Part shown: positions 39,663-48,751 of the stretch, piece after piece
Layout: each line of letters opens with the position of its first letter
How positions within the stretch are numbered: the first letter of the stretch is position 1
From: Herbaspirillum sp. SJZ107
Lineage (GTDB): Bacteria; Pseudomonadota; Gammaproteobacteria; Burkholderiales; Burkholderiaceae_D
Length of the DNA stretch: 64,000 nt
Direction: 5' to 3'
NCBI RefSeq assembly: GCF_006715485.1
Contig: NZ_VFNH01000001.1
Coordinates: forward strand, 1,364,001 to 1,428,000
Position numbers and translations under genes: made by a program
Notes under the pieces: generated by a model
Database searches by the model: none
Told to the model about the DNA's origin: nothing
What the model saw: only the letters and a program-made list of their open reading frames with translations

Positions 39663-39994
39663 CGCGTTCCTCCTGCACCGAACGGCATTTGCGATATATC
39701 AATTAGAAAGAATCAAGGTAAATTTTAAGGTTGAGCACCGCTGTGGCATTGATTTCCGGCAATCTCGATTGGGATGCCGAGAACCTGCAACACTGCCGGC
39801 ACTTGGGCAGCGAGCGAGAGGCGCGGTCAATAGTCAGGGTTTGTTGATGTCGCAAATGGTCGGGCGATTACTGATCCGCATCAAACTTAGGCAGATGTTT
39901 GCTTGAGGCAGATTTCGAAGCAGAACAGACTATAAGTTTCCTGCAATTCATAAACGTCGCATCCTCGGGCCACAGACGTCGGAAACCGATCATC
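39663..39994. other. Divergent intergenic region upstream of the tadG operon
   Basis: 332 bp between the tadG-like gene (minus) and a lone membrane-protein ORF (plus). The stretch 39690-39735 is strongly A+T-rich and probably contains the tadG promoter, but no -35/-10 pair stands out. No RNA gene or coding sequence is supported. Confidence 0.45.
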
Positions 39995-40630
39995 ATGATT
40001 CTGAGAAAAATAGAGTCTGTAACAGCAAACCTTACGTTCAGCGTATTTTTCTGCGCAATTCTTGGCTGGGGTGTGTTTGAAATCCTGCTTTTCCAGCTAG
40101 GCAGCGGAATTCGCTTGCATCTCATGATCACGCTGATGGGCGGCATTATTTCTACGCTCGCGCTGCGGAGGTGCAGGACATGGTGGCCCGGATTCAGCAG
40201 TCCTGATGCTGGCACCCGGGTGCCGTCGAGCGGATTCGTCACCAGTGACGTGTTGCCTTGCCTGGCATTGGCAGGGATCGGGGGGCTATGGGGGCTCTCG
40301 ATACAGTCCGGTTCCTGCTCCTTTTTCGCGTTCTCTGTAGCTGGACTGGTCTTTTTCCCATGGTCCAAAATCAGTTTTTGCCTGCGGCACTTCTTCATCT
40401 CCACTGCAGCGCTGGTCGTGGGCGCCGGAGGGCCCCTGGTAGCTGGAGGAGCCCGTGTACCTGGAGGGACTCTGATGGACCTGTTTCCCTACATGCTTGA
40501 CGCATGGCTTCTCTGGTTTATCGCCATTTGCCTGGTACTCGCCACGTATCGGAAGCCTGGCGCCACGACGAGTGGAGAGGCTGGGAAGGTCCGCTTGCAG
40601 TCTTCCGAAGATGCAATCGTACACAACTAG
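39995..40630 (+). CDS. Uncharacterised membrane protein
   Basis: About 211 residues with roughly four to five hydrophobic segments (LTFSVFFCAILGWGVFEILLF, LMITLMGGIISTLAL, CLALAGIGGLWGLSI, FFISTAALVVGAGGPLVAGG, MLDAWLLWFIAICLVLATY) and a short polar tail. I do not recognise a family. The ORF could start 32 codons earlier, but the ATG at 39995 is preceded by GGAAA and gives a normal N-terminus. It lies in the same lower-G+C patch as the Tad genes but on the opposite strand. Coding status is likely from its hydrophobic pattern, not certain. Confidence 0.5.
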   Translation: MILRKIESVTANLTFSVFFCAILGWGVFEILLFQLGSGIRLHLMITLMGGIISTLALRRCRTWWPGFSSPDAGTRVPSSGFVTSDVLPCLALAGIGGLWGLSIQSGSCSFFAFSVAGLVFFPWSKISFCLRHFFISTAALVVGAGGPLVAGGARVPGGTLMDLFPYMLDAWLLWFIAICLVLATYRKPGATTSGEAGKVRLQSSEDAIVHN

Positions 40631-40718
40631 CGTTCTGCACCACTTCCGTGTCGAAGTCGTACGGCCGGCACACCCGGGGTGATCTGGCCGAACCTGCCGG
40701 GGCAACCGGCGACGATCG

Positions 40719-40742
40719 AAAAAAAACCCGCACGAGGCGGGT
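40719..40742 (-). terminator. Intrinsic terminator on the minus strand
   Basis: Read on the minus strand: ACCCGC, 5-nt loop, GCGGGT, then eight T. It lies about 54 nt after the stop of the 66-codon ORF at 40796-40996 and faces away from the membrane-protein ORF, so it ends a transcript coming from the right (that ORF or the cysteine desulfurase). Confidence 0.8.
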
Positions 40743-40795
40743 CCGCGTCGCCGCGGTTGGTCAGCGTGAACGTCACGTCGATGGTTCGCCGCCCT

Positions 40796-40996
40796 TCATG
40801 GTGTTGCTCGACAGATGTCGCTGTAGTAGCGGTCGGCTTTGAGCTTGACGGTCTTGCCGAAGCGGCTGACCGCATCGATCAAGCCGCCAGCGGTCGAGAA
40901 GCCTTCGATCGGACGAAGGATCCTGCGCATCGCTGGCTGCGGCAACAGCTGACCGCAGTGGCGCAGGGCGACTGACTGAACGTCCCACGCAGACAA
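40796..40996 (-). CDS. Small orphan ORF, possibly a gene remnant
   Basis: 66 codons with an unremarkable but non-repetitive composition (RPIEGFSTAGGLIDAVSRFG, then KTVKLKADRYYSDICRATP). An intrinsic terminator follows about 54 nt downstream on the same strand, suggesting a genuine transcript end. There is no recognisable domain. It may be the 3' remnant of a longer gene whose 5' part is lost between here and the cysteine desulfurase stop at 41032. The flanking stretches 40631-40718 and 40997-41031 show nothing else. Confidence 0.3.
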   Translation of the reverse strand: MSAWDVQSVALRHCGQLLPQPAMRRILRPIEGFSTAGGLIDAVSRFGKTVKLKADRYYSDICRATP

Positions 40997-41031
40997 GGCG
41001 CCCAGCGGTCCGCGAAGCGGTCTCGCTTACC

Positions 41032-42225
41032 CTAGCGCAGCGCCAGCCGCAATTGCAGCAGCAGATAATCGACGTCGGCGGCGCCGGTATAGCGGCCCAG
41101 CGAAATGCGCACCGCATTGCGCGCCTGCGCATCGCTCAGCCCGATCGCGCGCAGCACATACGAGGGCGCGGCGCTGGCCGAATTGCAGGCGGAGCCGGCG
41201 GACACCGCAATGCCGGGCAGCTTGTCCGCCAGCCCGCCGGTGCCGCTGAAGCTGACGTTGACGTTGTGCGGAATGCGCTGTGCGAGGTCGCCGTTGAAGC
41301 GCACGCCGGGCAGGGCCGCCAGGCCGCTGCGCAGGCGTTCCTGCAAGGCCGCGATGCGCGATGTTTCGCCAGCCAGTTCCAGGCGGGCGAGTTCGCAGGC
41401 CTCGCCCATGCCGACGATCTGGTGGCTCGGCAGCGTGCCGGAGCGCAGGCCCTTTTCATGCCCACCGCCGTCCATCTGCGCCTCCAGCCGGACTTGCGGG
41501 TCGCTGCGCACGTACAGCGCGCCGATGCCCTTGGGGCCGTACAGCTTGTGCGCACTCAGCGACAGCAGGTCGACCTGCAGCTGCTCGACGTCGACCGGCA
41601 TCTTGCCGGCCGCCTGCGCCGCGTCGGCGTGCAGCAGGATGCCGCGTGCGCGGCAGATGCGCCCGAGTGCCGCCACCGGCTGTATCACGCCAATCTCGTT
41701 ATTGACCAGCATGACCGAGGCCAGGATGGTATCCGGCCGCAGCGCCGCCTCGAAGGTGGCCGGGTCGACCAGGCCGCTGGCCTGCGGCTGCAGGTAGGTG
41801 ACTTCGTAGCCTTCGCCCTCCAGCCGGCGCATGGTGTCGAGCACCGCCTTGTGCTCGGTCGCCACCGTGACCAGGTGCCGGCCTTTGGCGCGGTTGGCGT
41901 GCGCCGCACCCTTGATGGCGAGATTGTTCGATTCGGTGGCGCCGGAGGTCCAGACGATGTCGCCGGCGCGTGCGCCGATCAGGGCCGCGACCTGGGTGCG
42001 GGCACGTTCCACCGCGAAGGCGGCATCCTGGCCGAAAGCGTGGGAGGAGCTGGCCGGGTTGCCGAATTTTTCAGTCATGTAGACCAGCATCTTCTGGGCG
42101 ACGCGCGGATCGACCGGCGTGGTGGCCGCGTAGTCCAGGTAGATGGGACGCGCCGCCGGCGCGGGGAGGTCGGCGGGGCTGCAACAGGGCGCCGCGGCGC
42201 GGCTAGGCGTGAGGGCTTCGGTCAT
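41032..42225 (-). CDS. IscS-like cysteine desulfurase
   Basis: 397 residues, fold-type I PLP enzyme that removes sulfur from cysteine to a protein persulfide. [12 protein letters not shown] near the N-terminus, [25 protein letters not shown], the PLP lysine in [10 protein letters not shown] (Lys227) and the catalytic cysteine in [17 protein letters not shown] (Cys347) are all present. The loop around Cys347 is of the group I (IscS/NifS) type. The N-terminus carries an Ala/Pro-rich extension with a Cys-Cys pair. No iscU, iscA, iscR, suf or thiamine/tRNA-thiolation gene is next to it, so it is likely a secondary desulfurase. The first ATG with MTEALTPS was chosen; the longer ORF lacks support. 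Confidence 0.9.
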   Translation of the reverse strand: MTEALTPSRAAAPCCSPADLPAPAARPIYLDYAATTPVDPRVAQKMLVYMTEKFGNPASSSHAFGQDAAFAVERARTQVAALIGARAGDIVWTSGATESNNLAIKGAAHANRAKGRHLVTVATEHKAVLDTMRRLEGEGYEVTYLQPQASGLVDPATFEAALRPDTILASVMLVNNEIGVIQPVAALGRICRARGILLHADAAQAAGKMPVDVEQLQVDLLSLSAHKLYGPKGIGALYVRSDPQVRLEAQMDGGGHEKGLRSGTLPSHQIVGMGEACELARLELAGETSRIAALQERLRSGLAALPGVRFNGDLAQRIPHNVNVSFSGTGGLADKLPGIAVSAGSACNSASAAPSYVLRAIGLSDAQARNAVRISLGRYTGAADVDYLLLQLRLALR

Positions 42226-42499
42226 GACGGTCCTGGTGGATGGAGGAAAACCCACCTTAACCGCGTCCCTTACAAAAATGAACGACCGAATGTGCACATC
42301 CTTATGCGGTTTTTCACGAGCCCAGGTCCGCTTGCTGTCGGCGCGACGTTGGCCTTGACGCGTATGGCGGCAGTTGGTCAAGCACGTTGCAGAGGCATTC
42401 CGATCCAAGAAGTGCAACTAACCGACAAACGAAAGGCGACCGAACGACACCCCGCCACCAACGGCCGGTGGCAGTGACGAAGCGCCGGTCGGTGTTCCG
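42226..42499. other. Intergenic region, no gene seen
   Basis: 274 bp between the cysteine desulfurase and the esterase, both on the minus strand. It should carry the desulfurase promoter; no convincing hexamer pair, repeat or small ORF was found. Confidence 0.4.
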
Positions 42500-43504
42500 T
42501 CAACCCGGCTGCACGGCGACCTCGGGTTCGACCGGATCCAGCGCGTCGCGTGCCCCCGTGCACTGGTGGCGCAGGAAGAAACGCAGCATCTCGCGGCTGG
42601 CGTCCGGGCCGCCCGCCTCGGTGTAGCTGCCGCGCCGGTTGCCGCCGCACCAGGCGTGGCCGACGCCGTCGAGCGTCCAGTGCTCGGCCAGGATGTTCCC
42701 CGCGGGACTCTTGTGGACGTGCCGGGTGAAGCCGCGGCCGGCCATCTCCCCTCGCTCCTGCGACAACGACAGCGCAAGCCGTCCGCGCGGCGTTTGCGCC
42801 GTGTAGGCATCGATGGTCTGCTGAATCACGCCGGCGCTGTTATTCGGATGCACGGTGCTGTCCTGGTCACCGTGGAAGACGATCGTCGGCACGCCGGACG
42901 GCGCATTCCCGCGCACCGGTGCCGGCGCGGCGGCGCCGTCGCGCATGGCCAGCATCGCGCCATAGTGGTCGGTGGCGCTGCCGTACGCCAGGCCGGAATG
43001 ACAGCCGACGGCGGCGAACAGATCGGGATAGGTCCTGCCGAGGATGACCGCCATGGCGCCGCCGGCGGACAGGCCCGCGACGTACACGCGCGTCCGGTCG
43101 ACCGCGTGCTCGGCCATGACCTTGCGCACGACGCCGGCGATGAGGGCAGGTTCGCCCCGGCCGCGCTGGTGGTGGCCATCGTCGAACCAGTTCCAGCAGC
43201 GGCTCCAGTTGGCGTCGGCCGGTTGCTCGGGGTAGGCGACCAGGTAGCCGGCTTCCTGCGCGAGCTCGTTCATGCCGGTGCCGAGGGCGAAATCGTCGGC
43301 GTCCTGGCCGCCGCCGTGGAGCATGACGACCAGCGGCAGCGGGTCGTCGCCATGCCCGCCCGGCACGAACAGCTTGTAGCGCAAGGATCGGGCGTCGCCG
43401 TGGTAACGGTCGGCGGTGAATGTCCCGCCGCTGGATGCGCGGGCCGGGGCGAACGGGGAAAGGGCGAAGGACGACCATGCGTCCAGCATCGTATGTAACA
43501 TCAT
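42500..43504 (-). CDS. PHB-depolymerase family esterase
   Basis: 334 residues of the esterase-PHB family (alpha/beta hydrolase). YKLFVPGGHGDDPLPLVVMLHGGGQDADDF is the family opening, with the oxyanion motif. The lipase box is GLSAGGAM (Ser146), the Asp is in FHGDQDSTVHP and the His in GVGHAWCGG. Substrates range from short-chain poly-hydroxybutyrate to acetylated xylan or feruloyl esters. There is no clear signal peptide or linker/substrate-binding domain, so a cytoplasmic or atypically exported enzyme is possible. Confidence 0.87.
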   Translation of the reverse strand: MMLHTMLDAWSSFALSPFAPARASSGGTFTADRYHGDARSLRYKLFVPGGHGDDPLPLVVMLHGGGQDADDFALGTGMNELAQEAGYLVAYPEQPADANWSRCWNWFDDGHHQRGRGEPALIAGVVRKVMAEHAVDRTRVYVAGLSAGGAMAVILGRTYPDLFAAVGCHSGLAYGSATDHYGAMLAMRDGAAAPAPVRGNAPSGVPTIVFHGDQDSTVHPNNSAGVIQQTIDAYTAQTPRGRLALSLSQERGEMAGRGFTRHVHKSPAGNILAEHWTLDGVGHAWCGGNRRGSYTEAGGPDASREMLRFFLRHQCTGARDALDPVEPEVAVQPG

Positions 43505-43679
43505 CTGGCTCCCTTCAGGCGCTGAGTCCTTGTATTTGTGCCAGTGTCACACGATGCTGCGCTGCAGCATAGGCAATGCTGAGCCGTCGTCGTGTAGGAG
43601 ATCACGCCGACACGATGCACGGCGAGGAACAGGAGCGCCAGCCGGGTCCTGCACGGCCGCCGCGCAGGAAAACACCCGG

Positions 43680-45278
43680 CTACTCGGCCGCCAGCACCTG
43701 GATCTGCGCCGTCGCCTTCGGCGTCGGCCAGATCTTCGATTGCAGGCCGGTGCTGACCGCCACCTTTTGTCCGGCGCCGGTGTCGTAGGTGATCACGCCG
43801 CCGCTGACGGCCCCACCCAGCGCACGCTTCCACAGTACCTTGCCGCTGGCGCTGTCGATCACATAGAAGTTGCCGCCCATGTCGCCGAAGAAGGCCACGC
43901 CGCCGGCGGTCGGGGTCACCGCGCCGATGATCGGATTCGGCGCCTTGAAGCGCCAGCGCTGCTTGCCGGAGACCGCATCGACCGAGGTCAGCCAGCCGCC
44001 CCACCTGGCTTTCGGGTCGTTCTTGCCGAAGCCGTCCTTCGATGAACCGGACCAGGCCTGGCCCTTCGACACCGAGGCGATCTTGTCGTCGCCGTCGACG
44101 CGCACGGTCGTGCACCAGTCGACCTGGCCGCTGAGCACGGCGTCGTGGGCCAGGTCGTAGGCCGGCCCGTTCCATTCGGAGCCGCCCTGGGTGCCGGGGC
44201 AGAAGCGCGTGCCCTTGGGCGACAGCGGGGCGCCCGTGTTGAACTGGGTGGTCATCGGCAGCCGGTACAGGCGCTTGCCGCTCTTGCGCTCGAAGGCGTA
44301 GAGGAAGCCGTCCTTCGGGCTCAAGGCCATGATGTCGGTGCCGTTGCGGGCGGTGAACAGCGCCGGGGCCGACGACACGTCGTAGTCGTGGAAATCTTCC
44401 GGCACGATCGGGAAATGGCGCTTGTAGGCGCCGGTCTTGGCATCGAGCACGACGACCGAGCCGGCGTACAGGTTCTCGCCCTTGCGCAGGTGCTTGGCGA
44501 AGTCGGGCGCCGGATTGCCGCCCGGGACGTACAGTTCGCCGCTTGCGGGATCGAGCGAATACGAGGTCCAGGTGGCGCCGCCGGTGATTTCCACGCCGGG
44601 GGCATTGTTCCAGGTCGCGGCCGGGGGCGCGCCGCTGCCCTGCGGACCGCGGGTCGGGTCGGCGGCCGATTTCGGCACCAGGTAGTACTCCCAGACGATC
44701 TTGCCGGTCGCGGCGTCGAGGGCGTACATGCGTCCCTTGACGCCGCGGTTGTCGCCGCCGGCATTGCCGATGAAGACCAGGCCGTTCCAGACGATCGGCG
44801 CGGCCGGTACGGTTTCGCCTTTTTCCTGGTCGGCGATCTGCGTATGCCACAGGCGCGCACCGGTCTTCTCGTCATACGCATAGACCGAGCCGTTCGACGC
44901 GCCGCGGAACACGCGGCCTTTTTCGATGGCGACGCCGCGCTGGGCGCCCAGGTAGCTGTTCTTGAACTCCTCGTGCATGCGCCAGTTCAGCTTGCACGTG
45001 TCCGGATTGATGGAAAAGGTGTCGTGCTCGGTGGTGGCGAACAGGGCGCCATCGACCTGCACCAGCCCGGACTGGAAGCCGGTCGATTCGCCGGTATCGT
45101 AGCTGCACACGATCTTCATGGCGCCCGCATTCGCAGGCTTGATGGCGTCGAGCGGCGAAAAGCGTTCGGAGGCGACGGTCCGGTTATAGCTCGGCCAGTC
45201 GGCGACCGGCGCGGCATGCAGCACGGGCATGGCGACGGCGAGCGCGGTCGTACCCAGAAACACGGTAAATGGTCGCAT
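43680..45278 (-). CDS. PQQ-type beta-propeller dehydrogenase-like protein
   Basis: 532 residues with a Sec signal peptide (AVAMPVLHAAPV) and repeated propeller-blade motifs such as GRVFRGASNGSVYAYDEKTGARLWHTQI, GRMYALDAATGKIVWEYYLV and GNFYVIDSASGKVLWKRAL. PADWPSYNR-type text at the N-terminus and the GGATWTSYSLDPASGELYVPGGNPAPDF block recall the quinoprotein alcohol dehydrogenases of the periplasm. No haem CxxCH is present and no PQQ biosynthesis gene or cytochrome is adjacent. Enzyme function is therefore inference. The ATG at 45278 has GAGGA upstream; a TTG seven codons earlier is less likely. Confidence 0.83.
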   Translation of the reverse strand: MRPFTVFLGTTALAVAMPVLHAAPVADWPSYNRTVASERFSPLDAIKPANAGAMKIVCSYDTGESTGFQSGLVQVDGALFATTEHDTFSINPDTCKLNWRMHEEFKNSYLGAQRGVAIEKGRVFRGASNGSVYAYDEKTGARLWHTQIADQEKGETVPAAPIVWNGLVFIGNAGGDNRGVKGRMYALDAATGKIVWEYYLVPKSAADPTRGPQGSGAPPAATWNNAPGVEITGGATWTSYSLDPASGELYVPGGNPAPDFAKHLRKGENLYAGSVVVLDAKTGAYKRHFPIVPEDFHDYDVSSAPALFTARNGTDIMALSPKDGFLYAFERKSGKRLYRLPMTTQFNTGAPLSPKGTRFCPGTQGGSEWNGPAYDLAHDAVLSGQVDWCTTVRVDGDDKIASVSKGQAWSGSSKDGFGKNDPKARWGGWLTSVDAVSGKQRWRFKAPNPIIGAVTPTAGGVAFFGDMGGNFYVIDSASGKVLWKRALGGAVSGGVITYDTGAGQKVAVSTGLQSKIWPTPKATAQIQVLAAE

Positions 45279-45368
45279 GGCATTCCTCGAGATGGTCAAT
45301 ATGACATCTCCAGTGTAGCAAGCCGCGCCGGCGGGGACTGTTCAGCTGGTGGGAATGAGTGTTCCGTT

Positions 45369-46388
45369 TTACGTCTCGATGACGATCTTGCCGAACGCCC
45401 CGCGGTCCAGCTGTTCGAAGGCGGCCGGCAGGTCGGCCAGCGGGTGGCGCGACCCGATCACCGGCTTGATCCGGTTGCGGTCGACCGCGCGCACCAGGTT
45501 CTCCAGCGCCAGCCGGCTGCCGGTGCCGATGCCGTGGATCGTCACATCCTTCAGCATCAGCGGCATGGCCGGCGCGCCGAGGTCGAAGCCCTCGAGTGCC
45601 CCGATCTGACAGATACGGCCGCCGACGGCCGCCGCCTGCACCGATGTGCCGAGGTGGGCGCCGCCCACGACTTCGAGGACGATATCGGCGCCGCGGTCCG
45701 CGGTCAGCGCGTACACGGCCTCGAGCCAGTTCCCGCGCTTGCTGTCGATATAGTGGTCGGCGCTCAGCGCACGCGTGCGCGCCTCGTTGTCCGCGCGGCC
45801 GCAGACGATCACTGTGGCCCCGTGCGCCTTGGCGATCTGCAGACCGAACAGCGCCACGCCGCCGGTGCTCGGAATCAGCACGGTGTCGCCGGCGCGCACG
45901 CGGGCGCGCTCGGCCAGCGCAAACCAGGCCGTCACGCCGGCGCAGGGCAGGGTGCAGGCTTCGGCATCTGTCAGCGTGGACGGGGCGCGCACCAGCCACG
46001 CCTCCGGCAGCGCCACGTACTCTGCCAGCACGCCCGGATAGTAGCCGCCGAGGGTACGGTAGGCCGGCGTGCGCGCATCGCCGGGGCGCAGGCCGTCGAT
46101 CCAGTCGGGCATGAAGGTCGAGATCACGCGCGCGCCGGCCTCGAAGCGGTTGGCGCCCGGACCCGATGCGACCACTTCCCCGCACAGGTCGGAGCCGGGT
46201 GTGAACGGAAACGCCAGCGGCAGGCCGCGCCCGGTCTCGACGACCATCTTGTCGCGGTAGTTGAGGGCGACCGCCGCCACTTTCACCAGTACCTGGTGTT
46301 CGCCAGGGACCGGGATCGGCGCCTCGCGTAATGCCAGCCGGTCGCGTCCGATGGCGTCGATTTCCCAGCGCCGCATGGTATCAGTCAT
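45369..46388 (-). CDS. Zinc-type alcohol dehydrogenase-like / quinone oxidoreductase family protein
   Basis: 339 residues of the medium-chain dehydrogenase superfamily. N-terminal GroES-like part (VLVKVAAVALNYRDKMVVETG, FTPGSDLCGEVVASGPG) and a Rossmann domain (VLIPSTGGVALFGLQIAKAHGATVIVCG). The structural and catalytic zinc cysteines are missing, so it fits the zinc-independent NAD(P)H-quinone reductase/enoyl reductase branch. The ATG at 46388 has AAGGA 7 nt upstream. It is divergent from a LysR gene with 103 bp between, a layout suggesting that regulator controls it. Confidence 0.87.
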   Translation of the reverse strand: MTDTMRRWEIDAIGRDRLALREAPIPVPGEHQVLVKVAAVALNYRDKMVVETGRGLPLAFPFTPGSDLCGEVVASGPGANRFEAGARVISTFMPDWIDGLRPGDARTPAYRTLGGYYPGVLAEYVALPEAWLVRAPSTLTDAEACTLPCAGVTAWFALAERARVRAGDTVLIPSTGGVALFGLQIAKAHGATVIVCGRADNEARTRALSADHYIDSKRGNWLEAVYALTADRGADIVLEVVGGAHLGTSVQAAAVGGRICQIGALEGFDLGAPAMPLMLKDVTIHGIGTGSRLALENLVRAVDRNRIKPVIGSRHPLADLPAAFEQLDRGAFGKIVIET

Positions 46389-46454
46389 GATGTTTTCCTT
46401 TACTGTCAACGAGATGGATGAGTGTGACAGCGGCGACTATGCGCGTGAATATCC

Positions 46455-46460
46455 TATAAT
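46455..46460 (+). promoter_or_regulatory. -10 box for the LysR gene in the divergent region
   Basis: TATAAT 32 bp before the LysR ATG. A LysR-type half-dyad TTGA-N10-TCAA lies between it and the ATG (~46472-46490). No good -35 was found. Confidence 0.4.
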
Positions 46461-46491
46461 CGGCATTGGTTGTTGAATATGGTGCATCAAT

Positions 46492-47394
46492 ATGACAGGG
46501 ACCGAATACGCCGAGCTGGTGGCTTTCATGGCGGTGGCGAGCGAGCGCAGTTTCCGGCGCGCGGCGCAGCGCCTGGGGCTGTCGCCGTCGGCCTTGAGCC
46601 ATACGATCCGCGCGTTGGAGACGCGGCTCGGCGCGCGCCTGCTCAACCGGACCACGCGCAGCGTCGCCCCGACCGAAGCCGGGCAACAGTTGTTCGCGCG
46701 CCTGCAGCCGGTGCTGGGCGAGATGGACGCGGCCGTGCGCGAGGTCGGCGCGCACCAGGACACGCCGCGCGGCACCGTGCGCGTGAACCTGCCGCGTATC
46801 GCCGCGCAATGGGTCGTCGGGCCAATCCTGGCCGACTTCCTGGCGGCTTACCCGGGCGTACGGGTCGATCTGGTGGTGGACGACAGCATCACCGACGTCG
46901 TCGCCGGCGGCTTCGACGCCGGCATCCGCTCTGGCGAACTGGTGCAGCAGGACATGGTGGCGATCCGGCTCACACCCGACCTGCGCATGGCGGTGGTGGG
47001 CGCCCCTGCCTATCTTGCCCGGCATCCGGCCCCGCAAGCGCCGCTGCAACTGCGCGAACACGCCTGCCTGACCTACCGCTGGCGCGAGAGCGGGACGCTG
47101 CAGCGCTGGCGTTTCTCGGGGCCGGCGGGGGCCAGCGAGGTCGCCGTCGACAGCGTGTTCACCGCCAACGACACCAATCTGCTGCTGGATGCCGCGCTGC
47201 GCGGCGCCGGCCTGGCGTATCTCCTCGACGGTCTGGTGGCGCCCTACCTGGGGCGTGGGGAACTGGTGCGCGTGCTGGAACCCTGGTGCCCGCCATTCGC
47301 CGGCTTTTACCTCTATTACCCGAACCGGACGCACATGCCGGCGGCGTTGCGCGCATTCGTCGACGTCCTCAAGTCCAGCTACGCGGATCGATGA
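46492..47394 (+). CDS. LysR-family regulator (next to quinone reductase gene)
   Basis: 300 residues with a winged helix-turn-helix (~3-62, FRRAAQRLGLSPSALSHTIRALETRLG) and the usual C-terminal effector domain. The NRTTRSVAPTEAGQQLF block is typical of the LTTR family. Its gene is divergent from the MDR enzyme gene at 45369 and converges on the DadA-like gene, ending 18 nt from it. Effector unknown. Confidence 0.93.
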   Translation: MTGTEYAELVAFMAVASERSFRRAAQRLGLSPSALSHTIRALETRLGARLLNRTTRSVAPTEAGQQLFARLQPVLGEMDAAVREVGAHQDTPRGTVRVNLPRIAAQWVVGPILADFLAAYPGVRVDLVVDDSITDVVAGGFDAGIRSGELVQQDMVAIRLTPDLRMAVVGAPAYLARHPAPQAPLQLREHACLTYRWRESGTLQRWRFSGPAGASEVAVDSVFTANDTNLLLDAALRGAGLAYLLDGLVAPYLGRGELVRVLEPWCPPFAGFYLYYPNRTHMPAALRAFVDVLKSSYADR

Positions 47395-47412
47395 TTATCC
47401 CGTATCGCCGGA

Positions 47413-48663
47413 TCAGGAAAACGGGAACGCGACCTCGGGCGCGCGACCCGAGACGATATCGGCCAGCGCCCGGCCCGAGCCGCAGGCCATGGTCCAGCCA
47501 AGCGTGCCGTGGCCGGTATTCAGGTACAGGTTGGCATAACGCGTCCTGCCGACATACGGCAGGTTCGACGGCGTCAGCGGCCGCAGGCCGGCCCAGTAGC
47601 GCACCTGGTCGTAGTCGCAGGCGTCTGGAAACAGGGCGCGCACGCGGCGCGTGATCGCTTCGCAACGCACCATGTTGAGTTCGCGCGAATAACCGTTCAA
47701 CTCGCAGGTGCCGGCTACCCGCAGGCGCGATCCGAGCCGCGACATGACCAGCTTGTGGCCGTCGTCGGTGAGCGACACCGTCGGTGCCGCGCCGGCATCG
47801 GCGATCGGGTAGGTGGCGGAATAGCCTTTGCCCGGATAGATCATCAGCCGGATGCCGAGCGGTGCCAGCAGGGCAGGGGAGAAACTGCCGAGGGCGACGA
47901 CGAAGCCGTCGGCACGCAGCACCTGGTGCCGGCCGGCGCCGTCGATGACTTCCACGCCGGTGATGTTTCCTGCCTCGGCCAGCAGGCGGGTCGCCGTCAT
48001 GTTGTAGGCAAAATGGACGCCGGCAGCCGTGCTGCGGGCGGCAAGCTGGGACGTGAACCGGTAGACGTCGCCCGATTCGTCGGTGGCCGTGAAGTCGCCT
48101 CCCACCAGCCGCGGGCGTGCCGCGCGCAAGGCCGGCTCGATGCGCACCACCTCGTCGGCGTCGATCGTCATGCGCGGGCAGCCCAGTGCGCGCATCGCCG
48201 CCGCCGCCGCGCAGGATTTGTCGAACTCCCGTTGGTCCGTGTAGAAATGCAGGATGCCGCGTTCCAGATGGTCGTATTCGATGCCGGTGTCGGCACGCAG
48301 CGCCTGCAGGCTGCGGCGGCTGTAGTCGGCCAGCGCCACGATCCGGCGCAGGTTCGCCGCGACGCGCTCAGGCCGGCACTCGCGGATGAACTGCAGGCAC
48401 CAGCGCCATTGCAGCGGATCGGCGCGCAGCCGAAACAGCAGCGGCGCATCTTCGCGCCCGAGCGAGCGCAATACCTTGAGCAGGCTGGCAGGATTCGCCC
48501 ACGGCTCGGCATGCGACACCGAAATCTGGCAGCCGTTGGCAAAGCTGGTCTCCTGCGCCGGTCCTGGCTGGCGTTCGAGGACGGTCACGGCATCGCCGGC
48601 CTGGCGCAGGTACCAGGCCGACGCGGTGCCGACTGCGCCGGCGCCCAACACGATGATGTTCAA
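47413..48663 (-). CDS. DadA-like FAD-dependent amino-acid dehydrogenase, under a TPP riboswitch
   Basis: 416 residues of the DAO/DadA family. The FAD-binding GAGAVGTASAWYL (7-19) and QETSFANGCQISVSHAEPWANP (~38-59) lie near the N-terminus. GKGYSATYPI lies in the middle and the C-terminal RYWAGLRPLTPSNLPYVGRTRYANLYLNTGHGTLGWTMACGSGR matches E. coli DadA closely. DadA oxidises D-amino acids to 2-oxo acids, passing electrons to the respiratory chain. The 5' leader holds a TPP aptamer, which is unexpected for dadA but common for thiO, the glycine oxidase of thiamine synthesis; the protein may serve a ThiO-like role. No alr, lrp or thi gene is next to it. Confidence 0.92.
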   Translation of the reverse strand: MNIIVLGAGAVGTASAWYLRQAGDAVTVLERQPGPAQETSFANGCQISVSHAEPWANPASLLKVLRSLGREDAPLLFRLRADPLQWRWCLQFIRECRPERVAANLRRIVALADYSRRSLQALRADTGIEYDHLERGILHFYTDQREFDKSCAAAAAMRALGCPRMTIDADEVVRIEPALRAARPRLVGGDFTATDESGDVYRFTSQLAARSTAAGVHFAYNMTATRLLAEAGNITGVEVIDGAGRHQVLRADGFVVALGSFSPALLAPLGIRLMIYPGKGYSATYPIADAGAAPTVSLTDDGHKLVMSRLGSRLRVAGTCELNGYSRELNMVRCEAITRRVRALFPDACDYDQVRYWAGLRPLTPSNLPYVGRTRYANLYLNTGHGTLGWTMACGSGRALADIVSGRAPEVAFPFS

Positions 48664-48751
48664 GGTTGCTCACTCCCCGGGTCACTGTAAGGACTGGCGA
48701 TGCAGGGAAGAGAAGAAAAACGGATGCGGGGCGGCGCGCGCAGGCTGTTCG

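Noticed and set aside
35349-41031. Integrated mobile island at tRNA-Val with att sites
   Set aside because: The patch has lower G+C, but I found no integrase, no repeat of the tRNA 3' end at the far side and no transposase, so only possible acquisition is claimed.
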